Positions 1 to 8,379 of a DNA stretch of 64,000 nucleotides are shown one piece after another. The notes under the pieces are model-generated. The model worked only from the letters and a program-made list of their open reading frames with translations. It made no database searches and was not told the DNA's origin. This DNA is from Euryarchaeota archaeon UBA605. Its GTDB lineage: Archaea > Thermoplasmatota > Poseidoniia > Poseidoniales > Thalassarchaeaceae. The position numbers and the translations under genes are program-made. How positions within the stretch are numbered: position 1 is the stretch's first letter; every line of letters starts with the position of its first letter. The DNA lies in contig DATY01000006.1 in NCBI GenBank assembly GCA_002504905.1, forward strand, positions 50,352 to 114,351, given 5' to 3'.

Positions 1-299
1 CTAGAATAGCCAATAGGAGTTCCTACCTCAGCAGTAATCGTTTGAGCAATTTCTTCTCCTCTTTCTTTCAGTTTATTTGATAGGGCATTTAGAATGTCTA
101 TTCGTGTATTTATATCACTTTTTGACCATGATTCGAAAGCAGATCTTGCGGCCGAGGCGGCTTTGTCAACATCTTTTGACGAACCAACAGGAATTTTTCC
201 AATTATTTCCTCAGTTGCGGGATTGAAAACATCTATACTTCCAATTCCTATTGGTTGAATCCATTTTCCGTCAATATACAGTTGGTCCCGTGTATGCAT
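1..299 (-). CDS. NAD(P)-dependent aldehyde dehydrogenase, N-terminal part (truncated by window edge)
   Basis: The reverse strand reads from an ATG at 299 to the window edge without a stop, about 99 residues. The start resembles the usual ALDH beginning: a short 'LYIDGKWI' strand, then 'VFNPATEEIIGKIPVGS', then a helix of the 'AARSAFESWS' type. This is the N-terminal part of the NAD-binding domain; the catalytic Cys and Glu lie outside the window, so the substrate cannot be judged. It is divergent from the enoyl-CoA hydratase-like gene at 368, with about 68 bp between the starts for both promoters. It may oxidise a semialdehyde from the neighbouring acyl-CoA genes, but that is inference. The family call is secure, the role is not. 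Confidence 0.85.
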   Translation of the reverse strand, partial: MHTRDQLYIDGKWIQPIGIGSIDVFNPATEEIIGKIPVGSSKDVDKAASAARSAFESWSKSDINTRIDILNALSNKLKERGEEIAQTITAEVGTPIGYS

Positions 300-367
300 A
301 GACAGTGCGAGGAGTACTTACTTTAGATATTCACGCATTCTAATAGTGAAGACCTGTTCGGATAATC

Positions 368-1156
368 ATGAACCTCACAGTCGAACATCTTCCTAACGGT
401 GTTGCTTTGGTAACTCTGTCAGCAGAAGCATCAAAGAATGCTTTATCAATTAAATTAATGCAATCAATGTCAGATATTGTTGATGAATTACTCGAAAATT
501 CATCAGTAAAATCTATCGTAATGACTGGAACAGGGAAATTTTTCTGTTCCGGAGCAGATATAGGAGAATTTGCATCTGCAATTGATGATGGTAGTATTTC
601 AGATTTAGTTGGTGGATTAACATCAATTCTCCATCCAATGCAACTTAAGATTCGTGCCTCTGAAAAAATCTTTGTTGTAGCAATTAATGGTTCAGTTGCA
701 GGCGGAGGTTTGGGTATAGCCTTGTGTGCTGACTACAGAGTATGTGTCCCCAGAGCAAAGCTAGCCGCTGCATATTTCACTCTGGGATTATCTCCTGATG
801 GTGGGACCTCATGGTTACTCCCTAGACTAGTTGGCACACAAAGAGCTAAAAAATTCTTTTTTGAAAATGAAGTTTGGAATGGTAAGGAGGCATTTGAATA
901 CGGAGTAGTTGATGAATTAGTCAATCCTGAAGAACTTATTGAATGTGCTATTAAAGTAGCAGAAAGATGGGGTAATTGGGCTGAGTCAAGTCGCAGATCT
1001 ACAAAGCAATTAATCGATGCTTCAACATCCACTTTTATGGAAACTCACCTTGAGTTTGAAAAATTACTAATCACTAACTCATCTTTAACCTCAGATTTTG
1101 CTGAAGGAGTGTCTGCATTCTTGGAGAAGAGAAACCCCAATTTTGGCGAGGAATAA
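368..1156 (+). CDS. Enoyl-CoA hydratase/isomerase family protein, PaaG-like
   Basis: A 262-residue crotonase-fold protein. The first oxyanion-hole segment is 'FFCSGADIGEF' (residues 58-68) and the second 'AGGGLG' (111-116). The two glutamates of true enoyl-CoA hydratases are absent: the GGG-x-E position is Gly and the PE-x-x-LG position is not Glu. Instead there is an Asp in 'SPDGGTSWLLPR' (D144), the pattern of PaaG-type double-bond or epoxide isomerases. So isomerisation of an unsaturated or ring-epoxide CoA ester is more likely than hydration. It is convergent with the block at 1162-5002, which supplies a hydratase, a hydroxyacyl-CoA dehydrogenase and a BoxB-like oxygenase, and may belong to the same pathway. 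The exact substrate is unknown. Confidence 0.85.
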   Translation: MNLTVEHLPNGVALVTLSAEASKNALSIKLMQSMSDIVDELLENSSVKSIVMTGTGKFFCSGADIGEFASAIDDGSISDLVGGLTSILHPMQLKIRASEKIFVVAINGSVAGGGLGIALCADYRVCVPRAKLAAAYFTLGLSPDGGTSWLLPRLVGTQRAKKFFFENEVWNGKEAFEYGVVDELVNPEELIECAIKVAERWGNWAESSRRSTKQLIDASTSTFMETHLEFEKLLITNSSLTSDFAEGVSAFLEKRNPNFGEE

Positions 1157-1161
1157 TTTCA

Positions 1162-1428
1162 TTAATCTTTTCTCAAATTTATTACACCATAGATTAAAAT
1201 CAGGATGCATGATAATGCTGCAAGATTAGAGATAATTATAGCTATTGAATCAATAATAAGGCCATAAGTTAGCCATAGCAACAATGCTGTACAAATTAGG
1301 TATAGTGTAGGCAATGAGATTCCCTCATGCTTTTTCTCCTTCCAAACCTCCTTCAGTTGAGGTATCCAAGCAATTACTCCTAGCGCACCAGCAATAATGC
1401 CAATTAATTCAACTAGAATATTTGTCAT
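1162..1428 (-). CDS. SemiSWEET-type sugar transporter (MtN3/PQ-loop)
   Basis: An 88-residue membrane protein with three hydrophobic segments and the PQ-loop signature 'AWIPQLKEVW' (residues 20-29) followed by the 'KKHEGIS' loop. Length, three-helix layout and motif match bacterial SemiSWEETs, which dimerise to form a sugar uniporter. It sits 8 bp downstream of the hydroxyacyl-CoA dehydrogenase gene at the end of a minus-strand run, so it is probably co-transcribed. Sugar transport does not obviously fit an acyl-CoA locus, so the transported solute could differ. The family call is firm and the substrate is inference. Confidence 0.85.
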   Translation of the reverse strand: MTNILVELIGIIAGALGVIAWIPQLKEVWKEKKHEGISLPTLYLICTALLLWLTYGLIIDSIAIIISNLAALSCILILIYGVINLRKD

Positions 1429-1436
1429 ACGGACTC

Positions 1437-2333
1437 CTATTTCGGTAAATCATTCCTTTCTTTCTTACCATTTTCGTCCCAGATATAAATTCCTTTCTTT
1501 GTTTTTCGTCCTAAGCTTCCTTCAGCAACTAAATTGTTTAGTAATTGATGAGGTCTGTATGACTCATCATTAAAAGACTCAGCTAAACTATTCAAAATAT
1601 CTCTCCTAACATCCAATCCTACTAAGTCCGAGAGTTCTAAAGGCCCCATAGGATGTTTATATCCAAGCCTCATTGCTGTATCGATATCGCTAGCCGAAGC
1701 TACCCCCTGCGATAGCATTTTGATTGCTTCATTTCCAAGAATTACTCCTAATCTACTAGTTGCAAATCCCGGTACATCATTAACTAAGATTGTCGTTTTA
1801 CCCATTTGTAATCCGATTGATTGAGCTAAATGTATGGTTTCTTTCGAGCATTTCTCATGTTTTACTAACTCTAGTAATTTCATTATTGGAACTGGATTAA
1901 AAAAATGCATTCCAATGACTCTTTCAGGACAATTAGTAATATTTGCAATTTCTGAGATTGGTAGACTAGAAGTATTGGTAGCAAGAATCGTGTGTTTAGG
2001 TACTAATTTTTCGATTTTTATAAAAATCTCTTTTTTTAATTGCATAATTTCTGGAACTGCTTCTATTACTAAATCAACATTCTCTAATGCCTCTGATATA
2101 TCATTACAAGCTTTTAAATTTCGACTCCATTCTTCTTTATCAGTTAATTCAGTCTTCCCTTTTTCTATACCTTTGTCCCAAAATTCAAAAATTCTTCCTA
2201 TTCCTTTTTCTAAACTTTCAGGAAAGGCATCAAAGATTCTGGTCTCCCATCCACTCTGAGCACAAATTTGAGCTATACCTGAACCCATGGTGCCTGCACC
2301 TATGACTGCCACAGTACGTACTTTCATACGCAT
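1437..2333 (-). CDS. 3-hydroxyacyl-CoA dehydrogenase (PaaH/Hbd type)
   Basis: A 298-residue NAD-dependent dehydrogenase that oxidises 3-hydroxyacyl-CoA to 3-oxoacyl-CoA. The Rossmann glycine motif is 'GAGTMGSG' (residues 12-19). The catalytic pair is visible as His143 in 'GMHFFNPVP' and Glu155 in 'LLELV', and 'ATNTSSLPIS' is typical of the family. The C-terminal all-helical dimerisation domain is complete ('HPMGPLELSDLVGLD'). Length equals single-function short HADHs, with no fused hydratase. ATG codons at 2333 and 2327 are both possible starts. It lies 29 bp downstream of the unknown protein at 2363 and two genes from a BoxB-like oxygenase, which favours PaaH-like use in ring-derived acyl-CoA degradation, although generic beta-oxidation is equally possible. 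Confidence 0.9.
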   Translation of the reverse strand: MRMKVRTVAVIGAGTMGSGIAQICAQSGWETRIFDAFPESLEKGIGRIFEFWDKGIEKGKTELTDKEEWSRNLKACNDISEALENVDLVIEAVPEIMQLKKEIFIKIEKLVPKHTILATNTSSLPISEIANITNCPERVIGMHFFNPVPIMKLLELVKHEKCSKETIHLAQSIGLQMGKTTILVNDVPGFATSRLGVILGNEAIKMLSQGVASASDIDTAMRLGYKHPMGPLELSDLVGLDVRRDILNSLAESFNDESYRPHQLLNNLVAEGSLGRKTKKGIYIWDENGKKERNDLPK

Positions 2334-2362
2334 ACGTAATGGTCATAGTCAATAGGTATTGC

Positions 2363-2926
2363 TCATTCTTCTCTTCCATATGCTGCTAGAGCTGACTGAA
2401 ATAATCTTTGTCTTGGAACATCATGTTCTAGGAAACATGTAAATGGAGCGACATCTTTCAATAACTCAATAGCACTCACATATGCTCCATAGATGAATGG
2501 ATCTGCTACTTCTGTTTGAGGAATTTTTATTCCAATTTTTTCTAATCCTTTTCTAGTATCTTCATCCCATATTGCATATGTGTGATGAGTGAAATGTAAG
2601 TATGCAGAGAGTCTTCTAATATCTGATCTAGGATTCTCTGTAAAACTATCAAGTAGGAGTGTGTCAGGATATCTAATTGCATATAGTGCTAATTTTACTT
2701 CTCTGGTAGTTTCCTCTCTCCATTCTCTTTTACCTAAACCCATCCATTGATCAATCATATCTAGCATTTTATTATCATAAGGTTTTTTCACCATGTACAA
2801 TAATTTTTCATATTCTTCTGAATTCTGTTTTTCAGAGTGATGATGTTGATAAAATAATTCAGTTAATCTATCGAAGAATGGTTTACACTTTTCTTTATCA
2901 AAGGCTAATAAGGCTACATGTTGCAT
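2363..2926 (-). CDS. Conserved-looking helical protein of unknown function in the BoxB-like operon
   Basis: A 187-residue soluble protein that I do not recognise. It looks mostly helical, rich in aromatic residues and His ('YQHHHSEKQ', 'LHFTHHTYAIWDEDTRKGL'), with no signal peptide, membrane span or Cys-rich metal site. It begins 18 bp after the stop of the BoxB-like oxygenase and precedes the hydroxyacyl-CoA dehydrogenase, so it is translated with them. The His/Asp/Glu-rich middle could hold a metal, but no known motif is complete. It could be an accessory or assembly factor for the oxygenase; that rests on position only. Confidence 0.7.
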   Translation of the reverse strand: MQHVALLAFDKEKCKPFFDRLTELFYQHHHSEKQNSEEYEKLLYMVKKPYDNKMLDMIDQWMGLGKREWREETTREVKLALYAIRYPDTLLLDSFTENPRSDIRRLSAYLHFTHHTYAIWDEDTRKGLEKIGIKIPQTEVADPFIYGAYVSAIELLKDVAPFTCFLEHDVPRQRLFQSALAAYGREE

Positions 2927-2944
2927 ATTATCACCAACCGAAAA

Positions 2945-4087
2945 TTAGTTACCTTTCCATTCTCGATATTGAATCCATTCTCTTTTCATGTAATCATTCA
3001 TTAACTTATTTTCATCTTCTTCCGTAGGCAACACACTGACTAGGTAGGCCTTATATTCTTCATCAGACCCTTCGAATTTTTCACCATGGATTGTAAAGTT
3101 CTTTCCAGCATAGTTTCCAATACCTCGATTGAATTTATCGGATGGGATGAATAGTTCAGGCTCACCTTCCTTTCTAGCAGCACTAATTCTTCGCATTTCT
3201 TCACGTAGTTCTTGGAAATATAATTCCCTACTGGCTTCATTCAGGTGTCCTCTATCTGCTTCAATATCACTTTCTCTCTCGTCATACCTTCCTTTAACTC
3301 CGTAAACATATGCCCATTGAGCACTTGTAGAATCATCTGTACCAAATAAGTCTAATCCAGTGCTAATCCATTTGTTCAAATATTTCTGTAATAATTCACA
3401 AGGAATGACTCCTTGTTTCACGATTCTTCTAAGACCGTTAGCACCGGTACCAAGGTGAAATGATTCTTCTTTAAGCATTGGACCCATAGACGCAGCAAGG
3501 GGTTTGAATGAAGATGTACTAAGCATTTTCAGTTGATATTTACCATCTCTATCGATAAAATGAGTGAAGCAGAAGAAATCAAGCCAGTGATCAATTGGTG
3601 CATTGAATGAACCAAGAATTCTTGTTCCATCTTGAGCATTTCTTTCCAATAATTTTGCAGCTTCTCTGACCCCTTGTTCACCAAAATAAGTACACAACAG
3701 ATAAGCCATTTGCCAACCATGTCTTTGTTCTTCACACATTATTCTCAAAGCAGATTTTTTATCATATTCTGTAGGAGCAGTTGCTAATAGATGATTTTGT
3801 TGTTCGACACTTGCGAATTCTGTATCTCCTTGTACGCTAACCATACTGATTATCGCGTCTCTGATATTTTGTTGTGGGATTTGCATCCTTCTTTCCCACT
3901 TCGGCATACCCTTGAAATCTCCAAACTCAATAGAGTCTCCAGCAGTATCCCAATCAAATTTTATATCAAATCTATAATCGCCTAACCAAGATGGGTCAAA
4001 ACCAATTCTTGTTTGCCACTCATTGAAGTCTCTAATCCAAGCTTCAAAGTTGGGGGTATATCCTTCTACTATTTCACTACCTGACAT
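2945..4087 (-). CDS. BoxB/PaaA-like di-iron oxygenase (putative aryl- or acyl-CoA epoxidase)
   Basis: A 380-residue ferritin-like di-iron protein. The stretch 'VSVQGDTEFASVEQQNHL' (residues 83-100) is close to benzoyl-CoA 2,3-epoxidase subunit BoxB as I know it. Candidate iron ligands are E90, E120 and H123 ('EEQRHGW'), a carboxylate near 'FIDRDGKYQ' (about 179-181), and E208 and H211 ('KEESFHLG'). The two ExxH pairs and the acidic residues give a complete di-iron set. Usual BoxB is about 470 residues, so this form is shorter. No BoxA-type reductase is adjacent. The hydratase, dehydrogenase and PaaG-like genes around it support oxygen-dependent activation of a CoA thioester, but the substrate could be benzoyl-, phenylacetyl- or a non-aromatic acyl-CoA. 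Confidence 0.8.
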   Translation of the reverse strand: MSGSEIVEGYTPNFEAWIRDFNEWQTRIGFDPSWLGDYRFDIKFDWDTAGDSIEFGDFKGMPKWERRMQIPQQNIRDAIISMVSVQGDTEFASVEQQNHLLATAPTEYDKKSALRIMCEEQRHGWQMAYLLCTYFGEQGVREAAKLLERNAQDGTRILGSFNAPIDHWLDFFCFTHFIDRDGKYQLKMLSTSSFKPLAASMGPMLKEESFHLGTGANGLRRIVKQGVIPCELLQKYLNKWISTGLDLFGTDDSTSAQWAYVYGVKGRYDERESDIEADRGHLNEASRELYFQELREEMRRISAARKEGEPELFIPSDKFNRGIGNYAGKNFTIHGEKFEGSDEEYKAYLVSVLPTEEDENKLMNDYMKREWIQYREWKGN

Positions 4088-4141
4088 ATATTTGCGGGAG
4101 CGATGTTAGTATATGAATAAATGTACATTTAGCACAGAATT

Positions 4142-5002
4142 TTATTTCCCTGTAAATCTAGGTGTCCGACGTTCAACATAAGATGCAATTCCCTCCTTAG
4201 CATCTTCCGACTGGAATAGATCAGACTGTAATTCTCTTTCTAAAGCCAAATGATATTCAAGAGGTATTTCAATACCACTTTGTACACTTCGTTTAATATT
4301 TCCAATAGCCTTTGCAGCAGCTAGAGGCAGCGTAAACTGTCCAGCATAGTCCAATACATCCATTCTAAATTCATCTAAACTTATGCTGTCATATATGTCA
4401 TGAACTAAACTCATATCTCTTGCTTCTTCAAAAGAGAATTTTCTTCCTGTAACCATAATTTCCATAGCTTTTGCTTTCCCAACTAGTCGCGATAATCTTG
4501 CAGTACCGCCTGTTCCCGCTAAAACTCCAAGTGAAACTTCTGGTAAACCAATTTGGAAGTTGCCTTTGTGAGCAATTCTAATATCTGCAGCCATAGCAAT
4601 TTCCAACCCTCCTCCGACTGTGTGCCCATTAAGTGCAGCGATTACTAATTTTGGTGTTTGCTCAAGACGAGATAGAGTTTCGTTGGCATGTAAGCAAAAG
4701 AAATATTTGTACCTAGGAGATAATGTATTAAGATAATTGATACTTGCTCCCGCTGAGAAAAATTTCCCACCATGGCCAGTCAATAAAATCACAGAAACAT
4801 TCCCATCAAACCTTGCATTAAGAATGGCTTTGTCGATATCTTCCCACATTTCTCGAGTGTAGGTATTGACAGATGTTCTTCCCTCTTCGAGTGGTTTTCC
4901 ATCAGTATCTGAAATCAGTTCAATAATTGCTATGCCGTTTTCAGTAACGCCATAATTCACTAGTTTGTTGGGCATAGGCTCAAGTTCTGGCCACGAAGTC
5001 AT
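4142..5002 (-). CDS. Enoyl-CoA hydratase (crotonase family)
   Basis: A 286-residue crotonase with both hydratase glutamates in place: one in 'VGGGLEIAMAADIRIA' and one in 'GLPEVSLG'. The oxyanion-hole segment is 'FFSAGASINYL'. It should therefore hydrate an enoyl-CoA, unlike the PaaG-like protein at 368. It is the first gene of a minus-strand run that continues with the BoxB-like oxygenase 54 bp downstream. BoxC, the ring-opening lyase of the benzoyl-CoA box pathway, is a much longer crotonase (about 550 residues), so this is not a standard BoxC; a PaaF-like hydratase is the better guess. An N-terminal extension of about 30 residues precedes the first crotonase strand. Confidence 0.85.
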   Translation of the reverse strand: MTSWPELEPMPNKLVNYGVTENGIAIIELISDTDGKPLEEGRTSVNTYTREMWEDIDKAILNARFDGNVSVILLTGHGGKFFSAGASINYLNTLSPRYKYFFCLHANETLSRLEQTPKLVIAALNGHTVGGGLEIAMAADIRIAHKGNFQIGLPEVSLGVLAGTGGTARLSRLVGKAKAMEIMVTGRKFSFEEARDMSLVHDIYDSISLDEFRMDVLDYAGQFTLPLAAAKAIGNIKRSVQSGIEIPLEYHLALERELQSDLFQSEDAKEGIASYVERRTPRFTGK

Positions 5003-5058
5003 GTGTGTCGCACAGACAATTCGTTAATGAAAGAAACGGAATCAGAGTAATGCAATTT

Positions 5059-6282
5059 TTAAGAATCAGATTCACTGAATGATAGGCTTGCTCCACCTTT
5101 TCTAACCTCATTCCATTGTTCTCCAATGTAATTGGCTTTTTGACTAGGATCCCATAAATCTCTCTTCAAAGGTTTTCTAAATGGCATTCTGTAAACTAGA
5201 CGTCCATCTTTTAATTTCTTTTTCCTAAGCATAGATAATTTAACCAGTGGCCAAAGTGATTTTCTTAGAAAACCTGGCTGATATACCCATTTCATAAAAT
5301 TTAATCCATCTCCATTCTTTTTCTGATCTCTCATCCAATATCTTGCTACCAACTTAAAGCCTCTATCTCCAATTCTATTCATCAAGAATCTATTGATTGC
5401 ACTGGTTTTGATTAAAGGAACCAGTTTTTTTCTCACTTCAACTTCATAGTCACATTGATCGAGTATTGATTGTGCAGCTAGAACTCCACTTGTAATTGCA
5501 TATCTCATGCCAAAACCCCACATAAAATCCTGTAAGCCTCCAGCTTCTCCGACGTAAATCTTATTTTCATGAATATATTTTTCTGGTAAGCTAAAATCTC
5601 CTTTCCCGCCGACTCTTTTGATGGGTATTCTGTTTAATTCATAGTTAGACTCGTACCAAGCGATGGTTTCATTTAGATATCTTCCAGATTTTTTTTGTTT
5701 TCTCCATAAACATGTACAAATCAACCCAATTCCATCAATAATTATCAGATATGAATAGGCACCTGGTGCTAATTTATCATTAAGTTGGAAGGCTACATGG
5801 TTAGGATGATCAGTATGGAATATTTCTCCAAAAGCAATTGCACTGGAGTCTTTCGGTCCTGCTGCAACGATATCACAATCATTAGGATTGACCTTAACCT
5901 CATAATGTATTTTTGCACCGGCTGAAATTGCCATCCTTTTGAATCCTTGATCTATACAATGCTCGTCTGTTCCTCTTTCTACCACTCTAAAAGCAGTCCC
6001 GGAAGTAACAGGATTTGTGATTACATCGTCAGGATGAATCAAATCGATGATATCGAATGCATTTGACTTAAATTCTTCTGGCTCTAACCCCCAAGTTTTC
6101 ATTTCTTCAAAAAAGTCAGTTTCACTGGTCCAATTTTCAATTCCTTGAAAATCTCCATCGAATCTTGCTCCACTATCTTTACGTATCTCATGAACATGAA
6201 CTTCTTTACCTGCTTTAGCAAGGATTGTCGCTGCAGCAAGGCCAGATAGCCCTGCTCCCAGGATGTCAATCCTCTCCTTCAT
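5059..6282 (-). CDS. FAD-dependent oxidoreductase of the geranylgeranyl reductase family
   Basis: The ATG at 6282 is preferred because it places the FAD-binding 'ILGAGLSGLAAATILAKAG' right at the N-terminus; an in-frame start 29 codons upstream would add an unstructured leader. From 6282 the protein is 407 residues. A second flavin-contact segment, 'YVGEAGGLQDFMWGFG', matches the 'GDAAG...GEGI' region of geranylgeranyl reductases. Family members saturate archaeal lipid isoprenoids or quinone side chains. Basic residues dominate the C-terminal 100 residues, suggesting a membrane-surface location. It is divergent from moaE with about 100 bp between starts. Lipid saturation is likely but not proven; other flavin oxidoreductases share this fold. 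Confidence 0.75.
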   Translation of the reverse strand: MKERIDILGAGLSGLAAATILAKAGKEVHVHEIRKDSGARFDGDFQGIENWTSETDFFEEMKTWGLEPEEFKSNAFDIIDLIHPDDVITNPVTSGTAFRVVERGTDEHCIDQGFKRMAISAGAKIHYEVKVNPNDCDIVAAGPKDSSAIAFGEIFHTDHPNHVAFQLNDKLAPGAYSYLIIIDGIGLICTCLWRKQKKSGRYLNETIAWYESNYELNRIPIKRVGGKGDFSLPEKYIHENKIYVGEAGGLQDFMWGFGMRYAITSGVLAAQSILDQCDYEVEVRKKLVPLIKTSAINRFLMNRIGDRGFKLVARYWMRDQKKNGDGLNFMKWVYQPGFLRKSLWPLVKLSMLRKKKLKDGRLVYRMPFRKPLKRDLWDPSQKANYIGEQWNEVRKGGASLSFSESDS

Positions 6283-6383
6283 GTATTTGCGTATGAGGTA
6301 TATTGTTTGAAAGGTTTGGTCATTAATAATCAAAGAGTTCATCCGATAATTTGTATTCGAACAGTTCAAAGTGGGTTACTCAG

Positions 6384-6812
6384 ATGCCAGAAGAGACAAT
6401 AATCATTAGAATAGAAAAAGAAAATCTCGATCCAAATTTTCTTCGTTCTTTAGTAGATGTTGACGGATGTGGAAGTGTTGTTTCTTTTGTCGGATTAACA
6501 AGAGGTGATGATAACGGGGTCAAAGTCGAGAGGCTTGAATTTGATTCTTGGGAAGATAAATTAGAAAATATCTTATCAGAAATCGCAAAAACCTCAATAG
6601 ATAAATTTGCTATAAAGTCAGTTCTCATAGCTCACCGAACTGGAGCTGTCGAACCTTCAGAACCTATTGTTTGTATTCATGTTGGTTCGAGACATAGAGC
6701 GGCTGGTTTCGAAGCTTGCTCATGGCTAATTAATCAACTCAAATTACAAGCACCGCTATGGAAAAAAGAAGTAAGGTCTGATGGTGAAATTTGGAAACAA
6801 GGAATCGGATGA
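6384..6812 (+). CDS. moaE: Molybdopterin synthase catalytic subunit MoaE
   Basis: A 142-residue protein when started at ATG 6384, where the MoaE fold begins; an in-frame start at 6351 adds 11 unlikely residues. Hallmarks are 'SFVGLTRG' (34-41), 'IAHRTGAVEPSE' (82-93), 'GSRHRAAGFEA' and 'APLWKKE', with K120 and K127 in the positions of the E. coli catalytic lysines. MoaE takes sulfur from MoaD thiocarboxylate to turn cyclic pyranopterin monophosphate into molybdopterin. moaC follows 57 bp downstream, so two steps of cofactor synthesis are together. No MoaD or MoaA is in the window. Confidence 0.93.
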   Translation: MPEETIIIRIEKENLDPNFLRSLVDVDGCGSVVSFVGLTRGDDNGVKVERLEFDSWEDKLENILSEIAKTSIDKFAIKSVLIAHRTGAVEPSEPIVCIHVGSRHRAAGFEACSWLINQLKLQAPLWKKEVRSDGEIWKQGIG

Positions 6813-6869
6813 TTTTTCACAGATTTAACTTCCGTTTATCTGAATAATGATTACTAACTCGGAGATTAC

Positions 6870-7340
6870 ATGAGTGTTGAGGAATTAGAAAATTCATGGT
6901 CTGCTATAGTTGATATCGGCGGTAAAGATATGGTTTTTCGTGAGGCAATCGCAACAGGAGTTTTGGAATTAACACCTTCTGGAATTAATGAGGTCAAGGG
7001 CCGCTCAAAGAAAGGTGATGTCAGAGAGATTTCAACAATCGCCTCAATTCAAGCAGTTAAAGAGACTCCAAGAATTTTACCTCATTGTCATACTATTCCA
7101 ATTGAGGGATGCTCTGTTGAATGGGAAATTGAAGAATGTAATCTCAGATGTACTGTCACGGTACGAACCCATTGGAGGACTGGAGTTGAGATGGAGGCAT
7201 TGTGTGGAGTTAACGCGGGATTATTGTGTGCATGGGATATGTTGAAATCTATTGAGAAAGATTCTGATGGACAATATCCTGAGTCTAGAATTAACAATGT
7301 TCAAGTTTTAAAAAAGAGCAAAGGAGACCAACATAATTGA
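6870..7340 (+). CDS. moaC: Cyclic pyranopterin monophosphate synthase MoaC
   Basis: A 156-residue protein with the MoaC signatures 'ILPHCHTIPIEG' (69-80) and 'TGVEMEAL' (104-111), plus the lysine-rich 'KKGDV' segment near residue 50. MoaC converts the MoaA product to cyclic pyranopterin monophosphate. It follows moaE and is followed after 25 bp by glpX, so the three may share a transcript. The C-terminal tail loses similarity to the family after 'MLKSIEK', but the length is normal for MoaC. Confidence 0.93.
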   Translation: MSVEELENSWSAIVDIGGKDMVFREAIATGVLELTPSGINEVKGRSKKGDVREISTIASIQAVKETPRILPHCHTIPIEGCSVEWEIEECNLRCTVTVRTHWRTGVEMEALCGVNAGLLCAWDMLKSIEKDSDGQYPESRINNVQVLKKSKGDQHN

Positions 7341-7365
7341 ATGCTGCTTGCATCTCGGAAGTGTT

Positions 7366-8316
7366 ATGGCAACCATCGATTTAGAGAAATATTTTCTTCA
7401 AGCTACAGAATCTGCTGCTATTGCTGCATCAAAATGGATAGGTAAGGGTGACGGTAAAGCAGCAGATGGTGCCGCAGTAGAAGCTATGAGGGCAGTTTTT
7501 GATACCGTTCCTTTTGATGGACGTGTTGCAATAGGAGAAGGTGAGAGAGACGATGCTCCAATGTTGTGGATTGGTGAACCCTTGGGGTCATTACAAGGCT
7601 CTACTAATTCGCCTAAAATTGACATTGCAGTAGACCCACTAGAATGTACTAATCATGTGGCTTACAATTTACCTAATGCTATGGCGGTACTAGCAGCAGC
7701 ACCTAGAGGTGCTTTATTGCATGCTCCTGATTGCTACATGAATAAAATCTCAGGTTCTGCAGAGTTAATGGGTGAGATTTCTTTAGATGCTCCCACTTCT
7801 TATAATATTGAGGCTACTTCAAATGCTCTAGATAAACCAATTAATTCTCTAAATGTTGTTGTTATGGATCGCCCACGCCATGAAAAATTAATCAAGGAAT
7901 TAAAAGATCTATCAGTAAATGTAGTTTTAATTGGTGATGGAGATATTGCTGCTGCCTTAAATGCAGCAGATCCTGAATCTGATATTGATTTGTTGATGGG
8001 AATTGGGGCAGCCCCCGAAGGAGTGATTACTGCAACTGCTTTGAGAGGTTTAAATGCACCTTTTCAGGGCCGTTTAGTATTCAAAAATGAAGGCCATAGA
8101 TCTAGGGCAGAGAAAATGATTGATGGCGATATTGAAAGATTATGGGAGAGAGATGAACTATGCTCTTCTGACGATGCATTGTTCATAGGTACCGGTGTTT
8201 GTTCAGGGCGCACCAAAGGTGTCACTCAAGAAAATGGGAAATATTTTGTTGAATCCGAAGTTATCGATGTATCGAATGGAATTCATAAATTTGTTCAAGG
8301 TTCTCATGATAGTTGA
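7366..8316 (+). CDS. glpX: Fructose-1,6-bisphosphatase class II (GlpX)
   Basis: A 316-residue protein from the ATG at 7366; an earlier in-frame TTG at 7348 would add six residues before the usual 'MATIDLEKYFLQATE' beginning. Metal-binding motifs are 'GEGERDDAPML' (58-68) and 'DPLECTN' (90-96), where the family usually has DPxEGT or DPxDGT, so a Gly-to-Cys change sits in the active-site loop. GlpX removes the 1-phosphate of fructose 1,6-bisphosphate in gluconeogenesis. The class I aldolase lies 63 bp downstream, giving the two consecutive gluconeogenic steps in tandem. This bacterial-type pair takes the place of the bifunctional FBP aldolase/phosphatase usual in archaea. Confidence 0.92.
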   Translation: MATIDLEKYFLQATESAAIAASKWIGKGDGKAADGAAVEAMRAVFDTVPFDGRVAIGEGERDDAPMLWIGEPLGSLQGSTNSPKIDIAVDPLECTNHVAYNLPNAMAVLAAAPRGALLHAPDCYMNKISGSAELMGEISLDAPTSYNIEATSNALDKPINSLNVVVMDRPRHEKLIKELKDLSVNVVLIGDGDIAAALNAADPESDIDLLMGIGAAPEGVITATALRGLNAPFQGRLVFKNEGHRSRAEKMIDGDIERLWERDELCSSDDALFIGTGVCSGRTKGVTQENGKYFVESEVIDVSNGIHKFVQGSHDS

Positions 8317-8379
8317 TTCTGGAATGCTAAAGCGATGCCTTCATTTCCTATGACCTTCACGTTGGCATGAGGTTAGTGT

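Noticed and set aside
1..299. BoxD or PaaZ semialdehyde dehydrogenase of the oxygenase pathway
   Set aside because: The N-terminus looks like a general NAD-ALDH; the catalytic part is outside the window.
4142..5002. BoxC ring-opening lyase
   Set aside because: BoxC is about twice as long; this protein has only a standard crotonase core.
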